The notes under the pieces were generated by a model. It saw only the letters and a list, made by a program, of their open reading frames with translations. It made no database searches and had not been told where the DNA came from. A DNA stretch of 37,159 nt from a virus. Position numbers and translations under genes: made by a program. Shown in pieces: positions 24,193-30,637 of the stretch; position 1 is the first letter of the stretch, and each line of letters begins with the position of its first letter. Where the stretch lies: positions 1 through 37,159 of IMG/VR virus record IMGVR_UViG_3300017773_000043; one strand, given 5' to 3'.

Positions 24193-24853
24193 TTGTTGTT
24201 CCTTGTGGCATTATTTTAATTTGGTCGTTTCTTGCTTCATCTCTAACGTCTTTATATTCACCTAGTAATTTAAGCATAGCTAAAGCTTCTTGATATTTTT
24301 GTTCGTACAAAGATATTGTATTAGGGTCAGACTTCATGAATACAGCACCTTCTACTAAAGAACCATATAACATAGCATTAGGAGCATTTTCTGATAACCA
24401 AGTTTGATTATCATCACCTACGGTAGTTAATGAATTAGGTCTGTAGTTATAATGAAGTTCAACAGAATAATTTGTATCTGGTGTAGGAGCTACTATAAAA
24501 GTATCTTCATCGAACTGAGCATAGTAAAGAGGTTCACCAGTTGTGGCTTGTTGTGGTGTGTAATCTCTAATAAAAGAAACGTGTTTTAATAATAAATAAC
24601 TGTAATTATTACTTCCGTCTATTAAAGCTAAGCTAAACGGTGATAAAAAATCTGTCGGTGTAGATAAATAGGTATTGTCTTGGGTTAATGTTCCTGTAAC
24701 ATTTTTACGAAAAACAGGAAGTTGTACAGACTTTAAAATACGTTCTTCAGTTGTTTGTATAAACGTATCTAAAGTGCTTACAAACGTAGTTTCAGTATTA
24801 TCTAGATAATTCTGTACTGCTGTTTTTAATCCGCTGTATGTAAATCCTGCCAT
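24185..24853 (-). CDS. Head-tail adaptor protein
   Basis: The 222 residues start with the helix typical of phage adaptor proteins (FTYSGLKTAVQNYLDN) and include FIQTTEERILKSVQLPVFRK, LSTPTDFLSPFSLAL, FIVAPTPDTNYSVELHYNYR and LSENAPNAMLYGSLVEGAVF. These resemble the adaptor family that bridges portal and tail in podoviruses. The last helix (YEQKYQEALAMLKLLGEYKD) is also characteristic. It follows the gp4-like gene and a zinc-ribbon gene. The family assignment rests on recalled motifs. Confidence 0.78.
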   Translation of the reverse strand: MAGFTYSGLKTAVQNYLDNTETTFVSTLDTFIQTTEERILKSVQLPVFRKNVTGTLTQDNTYLSTPTDFLSPFSLALIDGSNNYSYLLLKHVSFIRDYTPQQATTGEPLYYAQFDEDTFIVAPTPDTNYSVELHYNYRPNSLTTVGDDNQTWLSENAPNAMLYGSLVEGAVFMKSDPNTISLYEQKYQEALAMLKLLGEYKDVRDEARNDQIKIMPQGTTNV

Positions 24854-25191
24854 TATGCTATGCTCACTGTTACACTTCCTAAACCACTAGTAGCTCTTAA
24901 TCCATCAAACTTTGTTCCTATAGGGTCTGATTCAAAAGTCATACCGCTACCTGCGTTTGTAGTGATTATAACCCCTAATTGACTTTTAGGTAAAGAAACA
25001 TCTGGACGAGGTTTCCAAAGAACTTCCGCATCTGCAGAAACAACTGGAGGGTCTAGTTGAGGATGTTTTGGTTCATAACACTCTTGACAAGTTCTAAAAT
25101 TTTCCCAATTACCTCTAGCTTCTTTATATGGATATCTAAAACCACAAGTATCGCATATAAAGTAAGCATATTTACCTGAAGCGTATGCCAT
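24853..25191 (-). CDS. Zinc-ribbon small protein (112 aa)
   Basis: Residues 13-39 contain two CxxC knuckles (CDTC and CQEC) separated by 20 residues, with GFRYPYKEARGNWENFRT between, an evident zinc ribbon. A proline-rich linker follows, then a C-terminal beta part (VTVSIA). Such proteins are conserved between the gp4-like and adaptor genes in related marine phages and probably form a small part of the head-tail junction, with zinc stabilising the fold. It overlaps both neighbours by one base. Confidence 0.78.
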   Translation of the reverse strand: MAYASGKYAYFICDTCGFRYPYKEARGNWENFRTCQECYEPKHPQLDPPVVSADAEVLWKPRPDVSLPKSQLGVIITTNAGSGMTFESDPIGTKFDGLRATSGLGSVTVSIA

Positions 25192-25862
25192 TAGATATAC
25201 TCATGTTTTGGAACAAGTCTTAAAGGTGAACGGTCTTCATCGTACCTTATTGCGTTAGCTAAGTCTTGTTCGTATTGTTCCTTCATTATAGCGAGTTTTT
25301 GTACGTTCTTTTTCAAGCACAGATAATACGCTAATCCTGAAACTACACAAGGCATAAACCTGCTTGGTATATCTATGTCATTAACCTGAGCGGTATTATC
25401 TTGTATTCTACGCCACACATAGTAAACGAGTTTGTCTGTCGAGTTCTCGGGCGTTGGATAAAGATGAAGAACAGGTTCTTTTAGTCTTTCTAGCCAAAAC
25501 TCTGTTGACCTTGCTTGTGTAGCTTTGTTCGGAATATTGATGTATTCGTTTCTGTCTACTCTATCTAAAACGTAGTCGGTAACAGTATTGTTTTCTGTTC
25601 TTTCAATATACGCATCTAAGATATCTATGTCAAAAGAATTAAGGGTGTACTCGTTAGTTCCTTGTGTTAGGGTAAGCTCTACTTTAGAAACTTCCCACAT
25701 CTGAATGCCTCTGTTTGACCAGTCAGCAAACATAATGTTTAAAGAACGTCTTGCAGTTACTGCATCATAAGACGTACGAGCTTCCAATCCTGCAAGTTCG
25801 TACGCTTCTTCGATTGCGGTCGCTACATCTAAACTAAATGCACGAGTTCCTGAGGTCGCCAT
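25191..25862 (-). CDS. P22 gp4-like tail accessory factor
   Basis: The 223-residue protein starts with paired helices (FSLDVATAIEEAYELAGLEA; ARRSLNIMFADWSNRG) followed by a beta section, as in the P22 gp4 family that extends the portal ring at the start of tail assembly. Further marks are QMWEVSKVELTLTQGTNEYT, LYPTPENSTDKLVYYVWRRI and FMPCVVSGLAYYLCLKKN. The gene sits between head proteins and the adaptor, as expected. It begins 2 nt after the preceding gene's stop. Confidence 0.82.
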   Translation of the reverse strand: MATSGTRAFSLDVATAIEEAYELAGLEARTSYDAVTARRSLNIMFADWSNRGIQMWEVSKVELTLTQGTNEYTLNSFDIDILDAYIERTENNTVTDYVLDRVDRNEYINIPNKATQARSTEFWLERLKEPVLHLYPTPENSTDKLVYYVWRRIQDNTAQVNDIDIPSRFMPCVVSGLAYYLCLKKNVQKLAIMKEQYEQDLANAIRYDEDRSPLRLVPKHEYI

Positions 25863-25863
25863 A

Positions 25864-26190
25864 TTAGTTGTAATATGCTACAAAAAAGTCGCAATTAGCT
25901 AATACTACATAAGCCCCAGTGTTGAACTTTACTCCATCGTTAGGAAGGTAATGGTCAAACTGTTCGTTTGCTGCACTACCAAATTTAAACTCTATTAGAA
26001 GTTTAGTTCCACTTGCACTAGTTCCGTCATATATTTTTATAGTGGCGTCTGCTGCACTTGCTTGTGCTTGAACAGATTGAATTCTTATTGGTCCTAAGTT
26101 CGTTGCTGTTCCAGCACCACTACCAATATATCCTTGTAGCTGTCCTGTGGCTGTTAAAGCCTTGGACGCTTTTACATCGGATGAACTCAT
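25864..26190 (-). CDS. Small beta-rich head/tail protein (108 aa)
   Basis: The 108 residues are beta-rich, with KALTATGQLQGYIGSGAGTA, IRIQSVQAQASAADATIKIY and a C-terminal ANCDFFVAYYN. I know comparable proteins next to the major capsid gene in marine phages; capsid decoration or tail-tube surface are both possible. It follows the 168-aa gene after 12 nt with its own ribosome site and has no other features. Confidence 0.7.
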   Translation of the reverse strand: MSSSDVKASKALTATGQLQGYIGSGAGTATNLGPIRIQSVQAQASAADATIKIYDGTSASGTKLLIEFKFGSAANEQFDHYLPNDGVKFNTGAYVVLANCDFFVAYYN

Positions 26191-26202
26191 ATTACTCTCC
26201 TA

Positions 26203-26709
26203 TTATGCGTCAGCAAATGGAGTTACTACAGTACCAGAAGCTAATACTATACCTTCTACTGCGTACTTAGCTGAACCAATAGCAGTTACTTTGATAATAG
26301 TTCCAGCTATACCGCCCTTAGTAGTACCGTTTAAGGTAATAACATCATTACTAGCACCTGAAAAGAATGTTTTACCTGCTGCATCGCTTTTACCCAGATA
26401 TAGTCCACCAACAAATTTATCTGTGCCATCTGTAAGAATATCCATATCAGTAGCTGCTGTTTCTACTACAAAAGTAAAAGTAGCACCTAAGTTATTAGTT
26501 TGGTTAGGGTCATCATCTCTTCCTGGAGCAGTAGCTACAATACTTGGTAAAGTAAATTTACCGTCTGCATCGTTACAAGTAAGAATTTTACCTGCATGTG
26601 AGTCTACTGTTAAAGATGTGTCTGCAGTTAGACTAACTACGTTAGCATTACCTGCTGAAATAAATCCTGCTAATGATTTTACAGGACCTGAAAATGTTGA
26701 TTTTGCCAT
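26203..26709 (-). CDS. Beta-rich virion protein, decoration-protein candidate (168 aa)
   Basis: The protein opens MAKSTFSGPVKSLAGFISAG and then alternates short strands (LTADTSLTVDSHAGKILTCN; FTFVVETAATDMDILTD; VITLNGTTKGG). The pattern is common in proteins encoded downstream of the capsid gene in marine phages. It is the first gene after the capsid terminator and has AAGGAG 7 nt before its ATG, so its expression can be set apart from the capsid gene. A trimeric decoration or fibre-base protein are alternatives. Confidence 0.72.
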   Translation of the reverse strand: MAKSTFSGPVKSLAGFISAGNANVVSLTADTSLTVDSHAGKILTCNDADGKFTLPSIVATAPGRDDDPNQTNNLGATFTFVVETAATDMDILTDGTDKFVGGLYLGKSDAAGKTFFSGASNDVITLNGTTKGGIAGTIIKVTAIGSAKYAVEGIVLASGTVVTPFADA

Positions 26710-26811
26710 ATTAAGTCTCCTTAATAAATTCTATCGTCTTGGCTTGTCTGCTAGGTCAGTCGATAGATTGTTTGTATTAATCCTAGAACTCTTGTCATGA
26801 TACATGATTAA
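26710..26811 (-). promoter_or_regulatory. Leader region with inverted repeat between capsid terminator and tail genes
   Basis: On the minus strand the 5' leader of the 168-aa gene contains TCTATCG (26761-26767) pairing with CGATAGA (26730-26736) around a 24-nt loop, ending just before the AAGGAG site. A 15-codon mini-frame (26798-26751) starts MTRVLGLIQT and ends inside the loop. A structured leader or leader peptide that tunes expression is possible. No convincing -35/-10 pair was found. Confidence 0.4.
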
Positions 26812-26843
26812 AAACAAAAAAGAAAGGGAGCCGAAGCTCCCTT
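26812..26843 (-). terminator. Rho-independent terminator after the major capsid gene
   Basis: On the minus strand AAGGGAGC-TTCG-GCTCCCTT (26824-26843) is a perfect 8-bp stem with a UUCG tetraloop followed by TCTTTTTT and more T-rich sequence. On the plus strand the same stem is followed by AATTTTTT, so it could stop transcription in both directions. It lies 20 nt after the capsid stop. Confidence 0.92.
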
Positions 26844-26863
26844 AATTTTTTCACGAAAGTGAA

Positions 26864-27772
26864 TTATGCTCCAGGGGAACCGAAGATACCTCTCCAGTCA
26901 CTCCAACCAAAGCTGTAACGTTCTCTAGCTTTGTATCTTACATTACCAGTTTCGAAGTCGCCTTCCATACTAGTTGATACAGGAGTTCTAACGAAGTGTT
27001 TTAATCCGTTAGGTACGTCAGTTTTGATAAAGAAAGCATCAGTATCTGTTAGATAATGATTTACAACATAACCTTCAGAAATCATTCCCATGTTTCTGAT
27101 TGCATTGATGTCATTATCTGAAGTACCAACTCTTCCAGGAGTTTCCATCAGTCTATCTGCTACAAATTGTAAAGCAGGTGGAATGATAAGTTTTCTTGCC
27201 TGAGCATTAACTTTTAGATTTCTTTCATCTTTGAAGTCAGCGATGTCAATCAACGCTTGTTCAAGAGAAGTTTCGTTTAAGTCAGCTGCTGTAGACAACT
27301 CGTTTCTTAAATCCACGTTAGCAACAGTAGGATGGTCAGTAGCACAAAGCTCTTTTCCATCTCCACCAACATATGAAGAACTAAACGCATTGTTTAATAC
27401 GTTAGCTGCTTTCACTTGCTTAGTTTGTTGCATAGACCTAGCTAAAGCTCTTGTGTATCTTGAAGAAAGAGTATCGTAAAGGTTATCTTCGATAGCTTCT
27501 TCTGTTAACGCAAATGCTAATGCTACGGTTTCGTGTGTGAAACGTGATGTCCAGGATTCTTGAGCTGTATCGTAAACGACCGCTGCTCCTTCTCCTTTAG
27601 TCGGTGCTTCACCAAACCCACTTAACATTACTTCTTCCTCGAAAGCTCTTTCAGAAGTTTCGGTGTCGAAGATGTCTTCGTGTTCGTTATTATATCTCTC
27701 ATACTCTAATCCAAAGAGAGCATGGAGTCCTGGTACTAGTTCTTTAACTAGTTGGGCTCTATTAATTGCCAT
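26864..27772 (-). CDS. Major capsid protein, Mu gpT-like
   Basis: The 302-residue protein has the look of a Mu gpT-type HK97-fold capsid subunit: MAINRAQLVKELVPGLHALF and YERYNNEHEDIFDTETSERA at the N-terminus, ALAFALTEEAIEDNLYDTLS in the long helix region, KLIIPPALQFVADRLMETPG, and the C-terminal RERYSFGWSDWRGIFGSPGA. It has no cleavable leader that I can see. Position after scaffold and small head proteins and before a strong terminator is typical for the most highly expressed head gene. The start has a GGAGAATAA site nearby. Confidence 0.88.
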   Translation of the reverse strand: MAINRAQLVKELVPGLHALFGLEYERYNNEHEDIFDTETSERAFEEEVMLSGFGEAPTKGEGAAVVYDTAQESWTSRFTHETVALAFALTEEAIEDNLYDTLSSRYTRALARSMQQTKQVKAANVLNNAFSSSYVGGDGKELCATDHPTVANVDLRNELSTAADLNETSLEQALIDIADFKDERNLKVNAQARKLIIPPALQFVADRLMETPGRVGTSDNDINAIRNMGMISEGYVVNHYLTDTDAFFIKTDVPNGLKHFVRTPVSTSMEGDFETGNVRYKARERYSFGWSDWRGIFGSPGA

Positions 27773-27789
27773 TATTTATTCTCCTTAGA

Positions 27790-28329
27790 TTATACAGCAA
27801 ATGTATTAGTTGGGAATGTGAATAATCCTCTCGCATAAGCACCTATTTCATTGCTTGGTTGCGAAGCGAATCCAACACATAACGCCACACCACTTGATGT
27901 TGTTGCAGTCACACCCTCTTTAGACCTACCGTTGTTCGAAGAACCAGCAGTTGTAGAAAGAGTGTATTTGTTACCGATAAAGCTTACTGCTGGTGTTCCA
28001 GCTGTAAATTGAGCTTCGTAAACAATTCCTGGGTCATTGTAAACTAGAGCTTCTGCATCGGCACTCCCTTGGGTAGCTGTTGATGCTGACCATACTTTAG
28101 AAAAAGTTGGTGTCCCATCAGTAGCTGTATAGAATACTCCGTAGAATACACCTACAGGGGTATCAGTCGCACCTGCTTGTTGAACGTAACCACTAGAAAG
28201 AGTAACCACATCACCACTATAAATAGCGGTTCCGTAACCACTAGCGATTCTCATTTTTGCAGGACGAATAACACCACCGTACATGTGATACGCAGGAGTA
28301 AAACCATCAGGTTTATTTGTATTAGCCAT
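27790..28329 (-). CDS. Head protein, decoration candidate (179 aa)
   Basis: The beta-rich 179-residue protein starts MANTNKPDGFTPAYHMYGGV and includes RIASGYGTAIYSGDVVTL, PVGVFYGVFYTATDGT and AYARGLFTFPTNTF. The 'NTNKPxGFxP' opening and the place just before the capsid gene are typical of small head-surface proteins in marine phages. AAGGAG precedes the ATG. The structural role is based on position and recalled similarity. Confidence 0.76.
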   Translation of the reverse strand: MANTNKPDGFTPAYHMYGGVIRPAKMRIASGYGTAIYSGDVVTLSSGYVQQAGATDTPVGVFYGVFYTATDGTPTFSKVWSASTATQGSADAEALVYNDPGIVYEAQFTAGTPAVSFIGNKYTLSTTAGSSNNGRSKEGVTATTSSGVALCVGFASQPSNEIGAYARGLFTFPTNTFAV

Positions 28330-28362
28330 GATAATCTCCTTTGATTATATACATTGTTATTA

Positions 28363-28863
28363 TTAATCTCCTTTGTTGGCAGGTTTACTGCCAAACGCGA
28401 CTTTAGAAGTCCTTTGGATATCACTATCTTTTATAGGCATTCTAGCATCGCTTTCTCGCATATAGTTCTGGTCTACACCGTCCATAGCAGATTTTGCTTG
28501 GTTTTGAAAATACTGTGTACGTTCTTGTGCGGTTTCAACTGGTACTTTAGCGAGGATTAAACCTCCAACCCCAATGACTCCCGTGTTGCTTCCACTATCT
28601 ATGGTAGGGGCTTCGAAATCAGGATAATCTTCTGCTCTCACAGGCTCATATCCTTCTCTAATACGTTTAGACATATTAGATTTATCATCTTGTCCTCTAG
28701 TAGCTTCACGAATCCACCTGAATTGATATCCAGGAGGTGCTTCTGGTGCGTCTAACATTGACGGGGGTTTCCAAGGCGTTCTGCGAGTTTGAGAGGCTCG
28801 TGTCTCTGCAGACCGTGAGTTACGGTCAGTTCTGACTTCTGTTGTTTTATTTTCTTCAGTCAT
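28363..28863 (-). CDS. Conserved head-module protein (166 aa)
   Basis: The N-terminal 45 residues are hydrophilic and Arg/Thr-rich, the middle has APPGYQFRWIREATRGQDDK and REGYEPVRAEDYPDF, and the rest is mixed with a Gly-rich VIGVGGLILAKVP and a helix. This WIRE...GYEPV pattern recurs between scaffold and capsid genes in marine phages. It is soluble with no recognised enzyme motif. AAGGAG precedes the start. A head-assembly role is inferred. Confidence 0.75.
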   Translation of the reverse strand: MTEENKTTEVRTDRNSRSAETRASQTRRTPWKPPSMLDAPEAPPGYQFRWIREATRGQDDKSNMSKRIREGYEPVRAEDYPDFEAPTIDSGSNTGVIGVGGLILAKVPVETAQERTQYFQNQAKSAMDGVDQNYMRESDARMPIKDSDIQRTSKVAFGSKPANKGD

Positions 28864-28865
28864 TT

Positions 28866-29759
28866 TTATACTCCTTCGATATGCTTAGCATATTCTTCTA
28901 ATGGCACGTTAAGTCTTTTAGCTATTGCTACCTGACTTGGTGTCAATTTTATTTTGCGTGATGATTTTTTACCACTAGCACCTCTGCTAGAGGCGGCAAC
29001 CTGTTGCACGGGTGCAGATTGCTCATTAGAAAACTTGTGTGGGAATGTTTCAGCCATACGTCTATCTACTTCGCTGTAATACGTATCAGAAGTTGGGTCT
29101 ACTCCGCCCTCTACTAATTCTTTATGTATTCCAAATGCTGCAAATGTCATTGCTTGGTCATCTCCGAACCATGTATTCTTTTTAGCCCATTCCTCTGCCT
29201 TAGGGTCAGGTCCAGCAGCCTGTGGTTGTAGTGTAGGCTGATATGATTCTGCAGGAACTTCTTGTTCTTGACTTTGCTCTCTAACTTTTTGCTGTGCTGC
29301 TAATCTTCTAAGATTTTCAGCTTCTGCACTAACTCTAGAAAGTTTTTCAGTTGCATCAGCAACTGCTTCTCCGTCTCCTGCGTCCTGAGCCTCTCGCAAA
29401 ACGATTTTGGCTCTTGCTATTTCAGATTGTACTCTATTGTCGTACTCTTTGAAAAGGGAAGAATCAGAATTCTTTAACTTTTCTTTTAACTGTGTAGCTG
29501 TTTGATTTACGCTTTGAGCATAAGTAACAGCTTCATCTCGCTGTCTTTCTGCTTCTCGCATTTTATAAGTTAGCTTATCAATACGTTTTTGTACTGAATC
29601 ACTAATTTGGTCTAGCTCGTCTTTTGGTTGAGCTTCTTGTTCTTCTACAGGTGCTTCTTCAACTATTTCATCTTTAATTGAATTATCAACATCTGCTTCT
29701 CTTACGTCAACTTCCCCTTCTGGAAGTTCTAATTCTATTTTTTCTGCTTCGTTTTGCAT
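28866..29759 (-). CDS. Capsid scaffold protein
   Basis: The 297-residue protein is very acidic at the N-terminus, then has a long charged coiled coil (about residues 55-165: RIDKLTYKMREAERQRDEAV), a Gln/Pro-rich linker and a short basic C-terminal helix-turn-helix (RKIKLTPSQVAIAKRLNVPL). This is the typical arrangement of scaffolding proteins, where the basic C-terminus binds the inside of the shell. It is encoded just before the head proteins. AGGAGG precedes the ATG. Confidence 0.85.
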   Translation of the reverse strand: MQNEAEKIELELPEGEVDVREADVDNSIKDEIVEEAPVEEQEAQPKDELDQISDSVQKRIDKLTYKMREAERQRDEAVTYAQSVNQTATQLKEKLKNSDSSLFKEYDNRVQSEIARAKIVLREAQDAGDGEAVADATEKLSRVSAEAENLRRLAAQQKVREQSQEQEVPAESYQPTLQPQAAGPDPKAEEWAKKNTWFGDDQAMTFAAFGIHKELVEGGVDPTSDTYYSEVDRRMAETFPHKFSNEQSAPVQQVAASSRGASGKKSSRKIKLTPSQVAIAKRLNVPLEEYAKHIEGV

Positions 29760-29777
29760 GAGTCCTCCTCAAGATTG

Positions 29778-30233
29778 TTATGATAAAATTGCTTCTGGGT
29801 CATCTATAGTAGCTAGTATCTCATCGTCATTTAGAAGACGCATATCGCCACCTTCTATCTGAAAACGAGCTCCAGCATATCTACCGAAAATAACCCAATC
29901 ACCTTCTTTACACCAAGCTCCTTCAGGAAACTTGAATGTGTCGCTATAGGCGTCTGGTCCCATAGCAACTACATAACCAACAACAGTTGCTAACCTTTCC
30001 TTATCAACAGTTTGTTTAGCTATATGTATGCCACCCTTCGTTACCGAAGCAGGTGCAAAAGGTAATATTAAAATACGATACCCCGTAGGACGAGGTAACG
30101 ATTCCGCATGAGCCTCTAAATTATCAGGAGTAATACCTTCATCAGCCGCTTCTGGGGCTTTTGCGTTATTACTTCCGAAATTCATGACCCTATCTGGAAC
30201 AGTTTCTTTTTGTGTTTCGACTTTACTAGTCAT
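29778..30233 (-). CDS. GroES-like co-chaperonin (Cpn10)
   Basis: After a 45-residue hydrophilic extension the protein has a Cpn10 domain: GYRILILPFAPASVTKGGIH (strand and start of the mobile loop), ATVVGYVVAMGPDAYSD, CKEGDWVIFGRYAGARFQIE and LLNDDEILATI. Phage GroES homologues, such as T4 gp31, replace host GroES to fold the capsid protein; encoding it next to scaffold and capsid fits. The start at 30233 is preferred because GGAGG lies 6 nt before it; the ATG at 30239 sits directly on that site. The mobile loop is shorter than in GroES. Confidence 0.9.
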   Translation of the reverse strand: MTSKVETQKETVPDRVMNFGSNNAKAPEAADEGITPDNLEAHAESLPRPTGYRILILPFAPASVTKGGIHIAKQTVDKERLATVVGYVVAMGPDAYSDTFKFPEGAWCKEGDWVIFGRYAGARFQIEGGDMRLLNDDEILATIDDPEAILS

Positions 30234-30423
30234 GTGCATCCTCCATATTAGAATGTAAAGTTTGAATTTCCTGTTCAGCGAAACTCAAACCTGCTATTTC
30301 CCCGACTATCCTTTGGTATTGTTCGAAATCTTCAATACTTCCAGATGCGAGAGTTTGCGTAAGAGCTTCTTTTCTCTCACGATATTTACGAAGCAAATGC
30401 TCCGTAGCTAAGATATAATCCAT
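30226..30423 (-). CDS. Small helical protein (65 aa)
   Basis: Sixty-five residues, nearly all helical, with a basic N-terminal helix (LATEHLLRKYRERKEALTQT) and an acidic C-terminus (TLHSNMEDAHD). It contains no membrane segment. It overlaps the GroES gene and is separated from the previous gene by no gap. Similar small proteins appear near portal genes in marine phages; they might act in packaging or portal assembly, but this is not shown. Confidence 0.65.
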   Translation of the reverse strand: MDYILATEHLLRKYRERKEALTQTLASGSIEDFEQYQRIVGEIAGLSFAEQEIQTLHSNMEDAHD

Positions 30424-30636
30424 TTATTTAATGTAGTTATACCAAAGAAGTCCTTTAGTTTGTCCGTAAGCAGCCTTTACTTTTGACTCTTTACCAACAA
30501 CGTTGCCTTTTGCGTCTGTATTTACTTCACCAGCAGTAACAGATTGCGTTTTAGTGTTGTCTACTATTTTAGGTTCACTAGGTGCAGGTCTGTTTGCCTT
30601 TTTAGAAGGCGACGGGTAATCTCTGTTTCTATGCAT
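30424..30636 (-). CDS. Small hydrophilic protein after portal (70 aa)
   Basis: The preferred start is the Met at 30636: GGAG precedes it by 8 nt and the portal stop lies one base before, whereas the longer frame reaches back 30 nt into portal. The protein (MHRNRDYPSPSKKANRPAPS) is Pro/Lys/Ser-rich and disordered at first and ends in KAAYGQTKGLLWYNYIK. No function is recognised. It is consistent with a portal-associated peptide. Confidence 0.62.
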   Translation of the reverse strand: MHRNRDYPSPSKKANRPAPSEPKIVDNTKTQSVTAGEVNTDAKGNVVGKESKVKAAYGQTKGLLWYNYIK

Positions 30637-30637
30637 A

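Noticed and set aside
26147-26800. 217-codon plus-strand open frame antisense to the 168-aa gene and leader
   Set aside because: It runs through a well-supported minus-strand structural gene, crosses the leader, and has low-complexity Val/Pro/Leu content typical of an antisense shadow; no ribosome site and no other plus-strand genes exist.
30234-30239. Upstream GroES start at 30239
   Set aside because: This ATG abuts the GGAGG sequence with no spacing; the ATG two codons later is correctly spaced.
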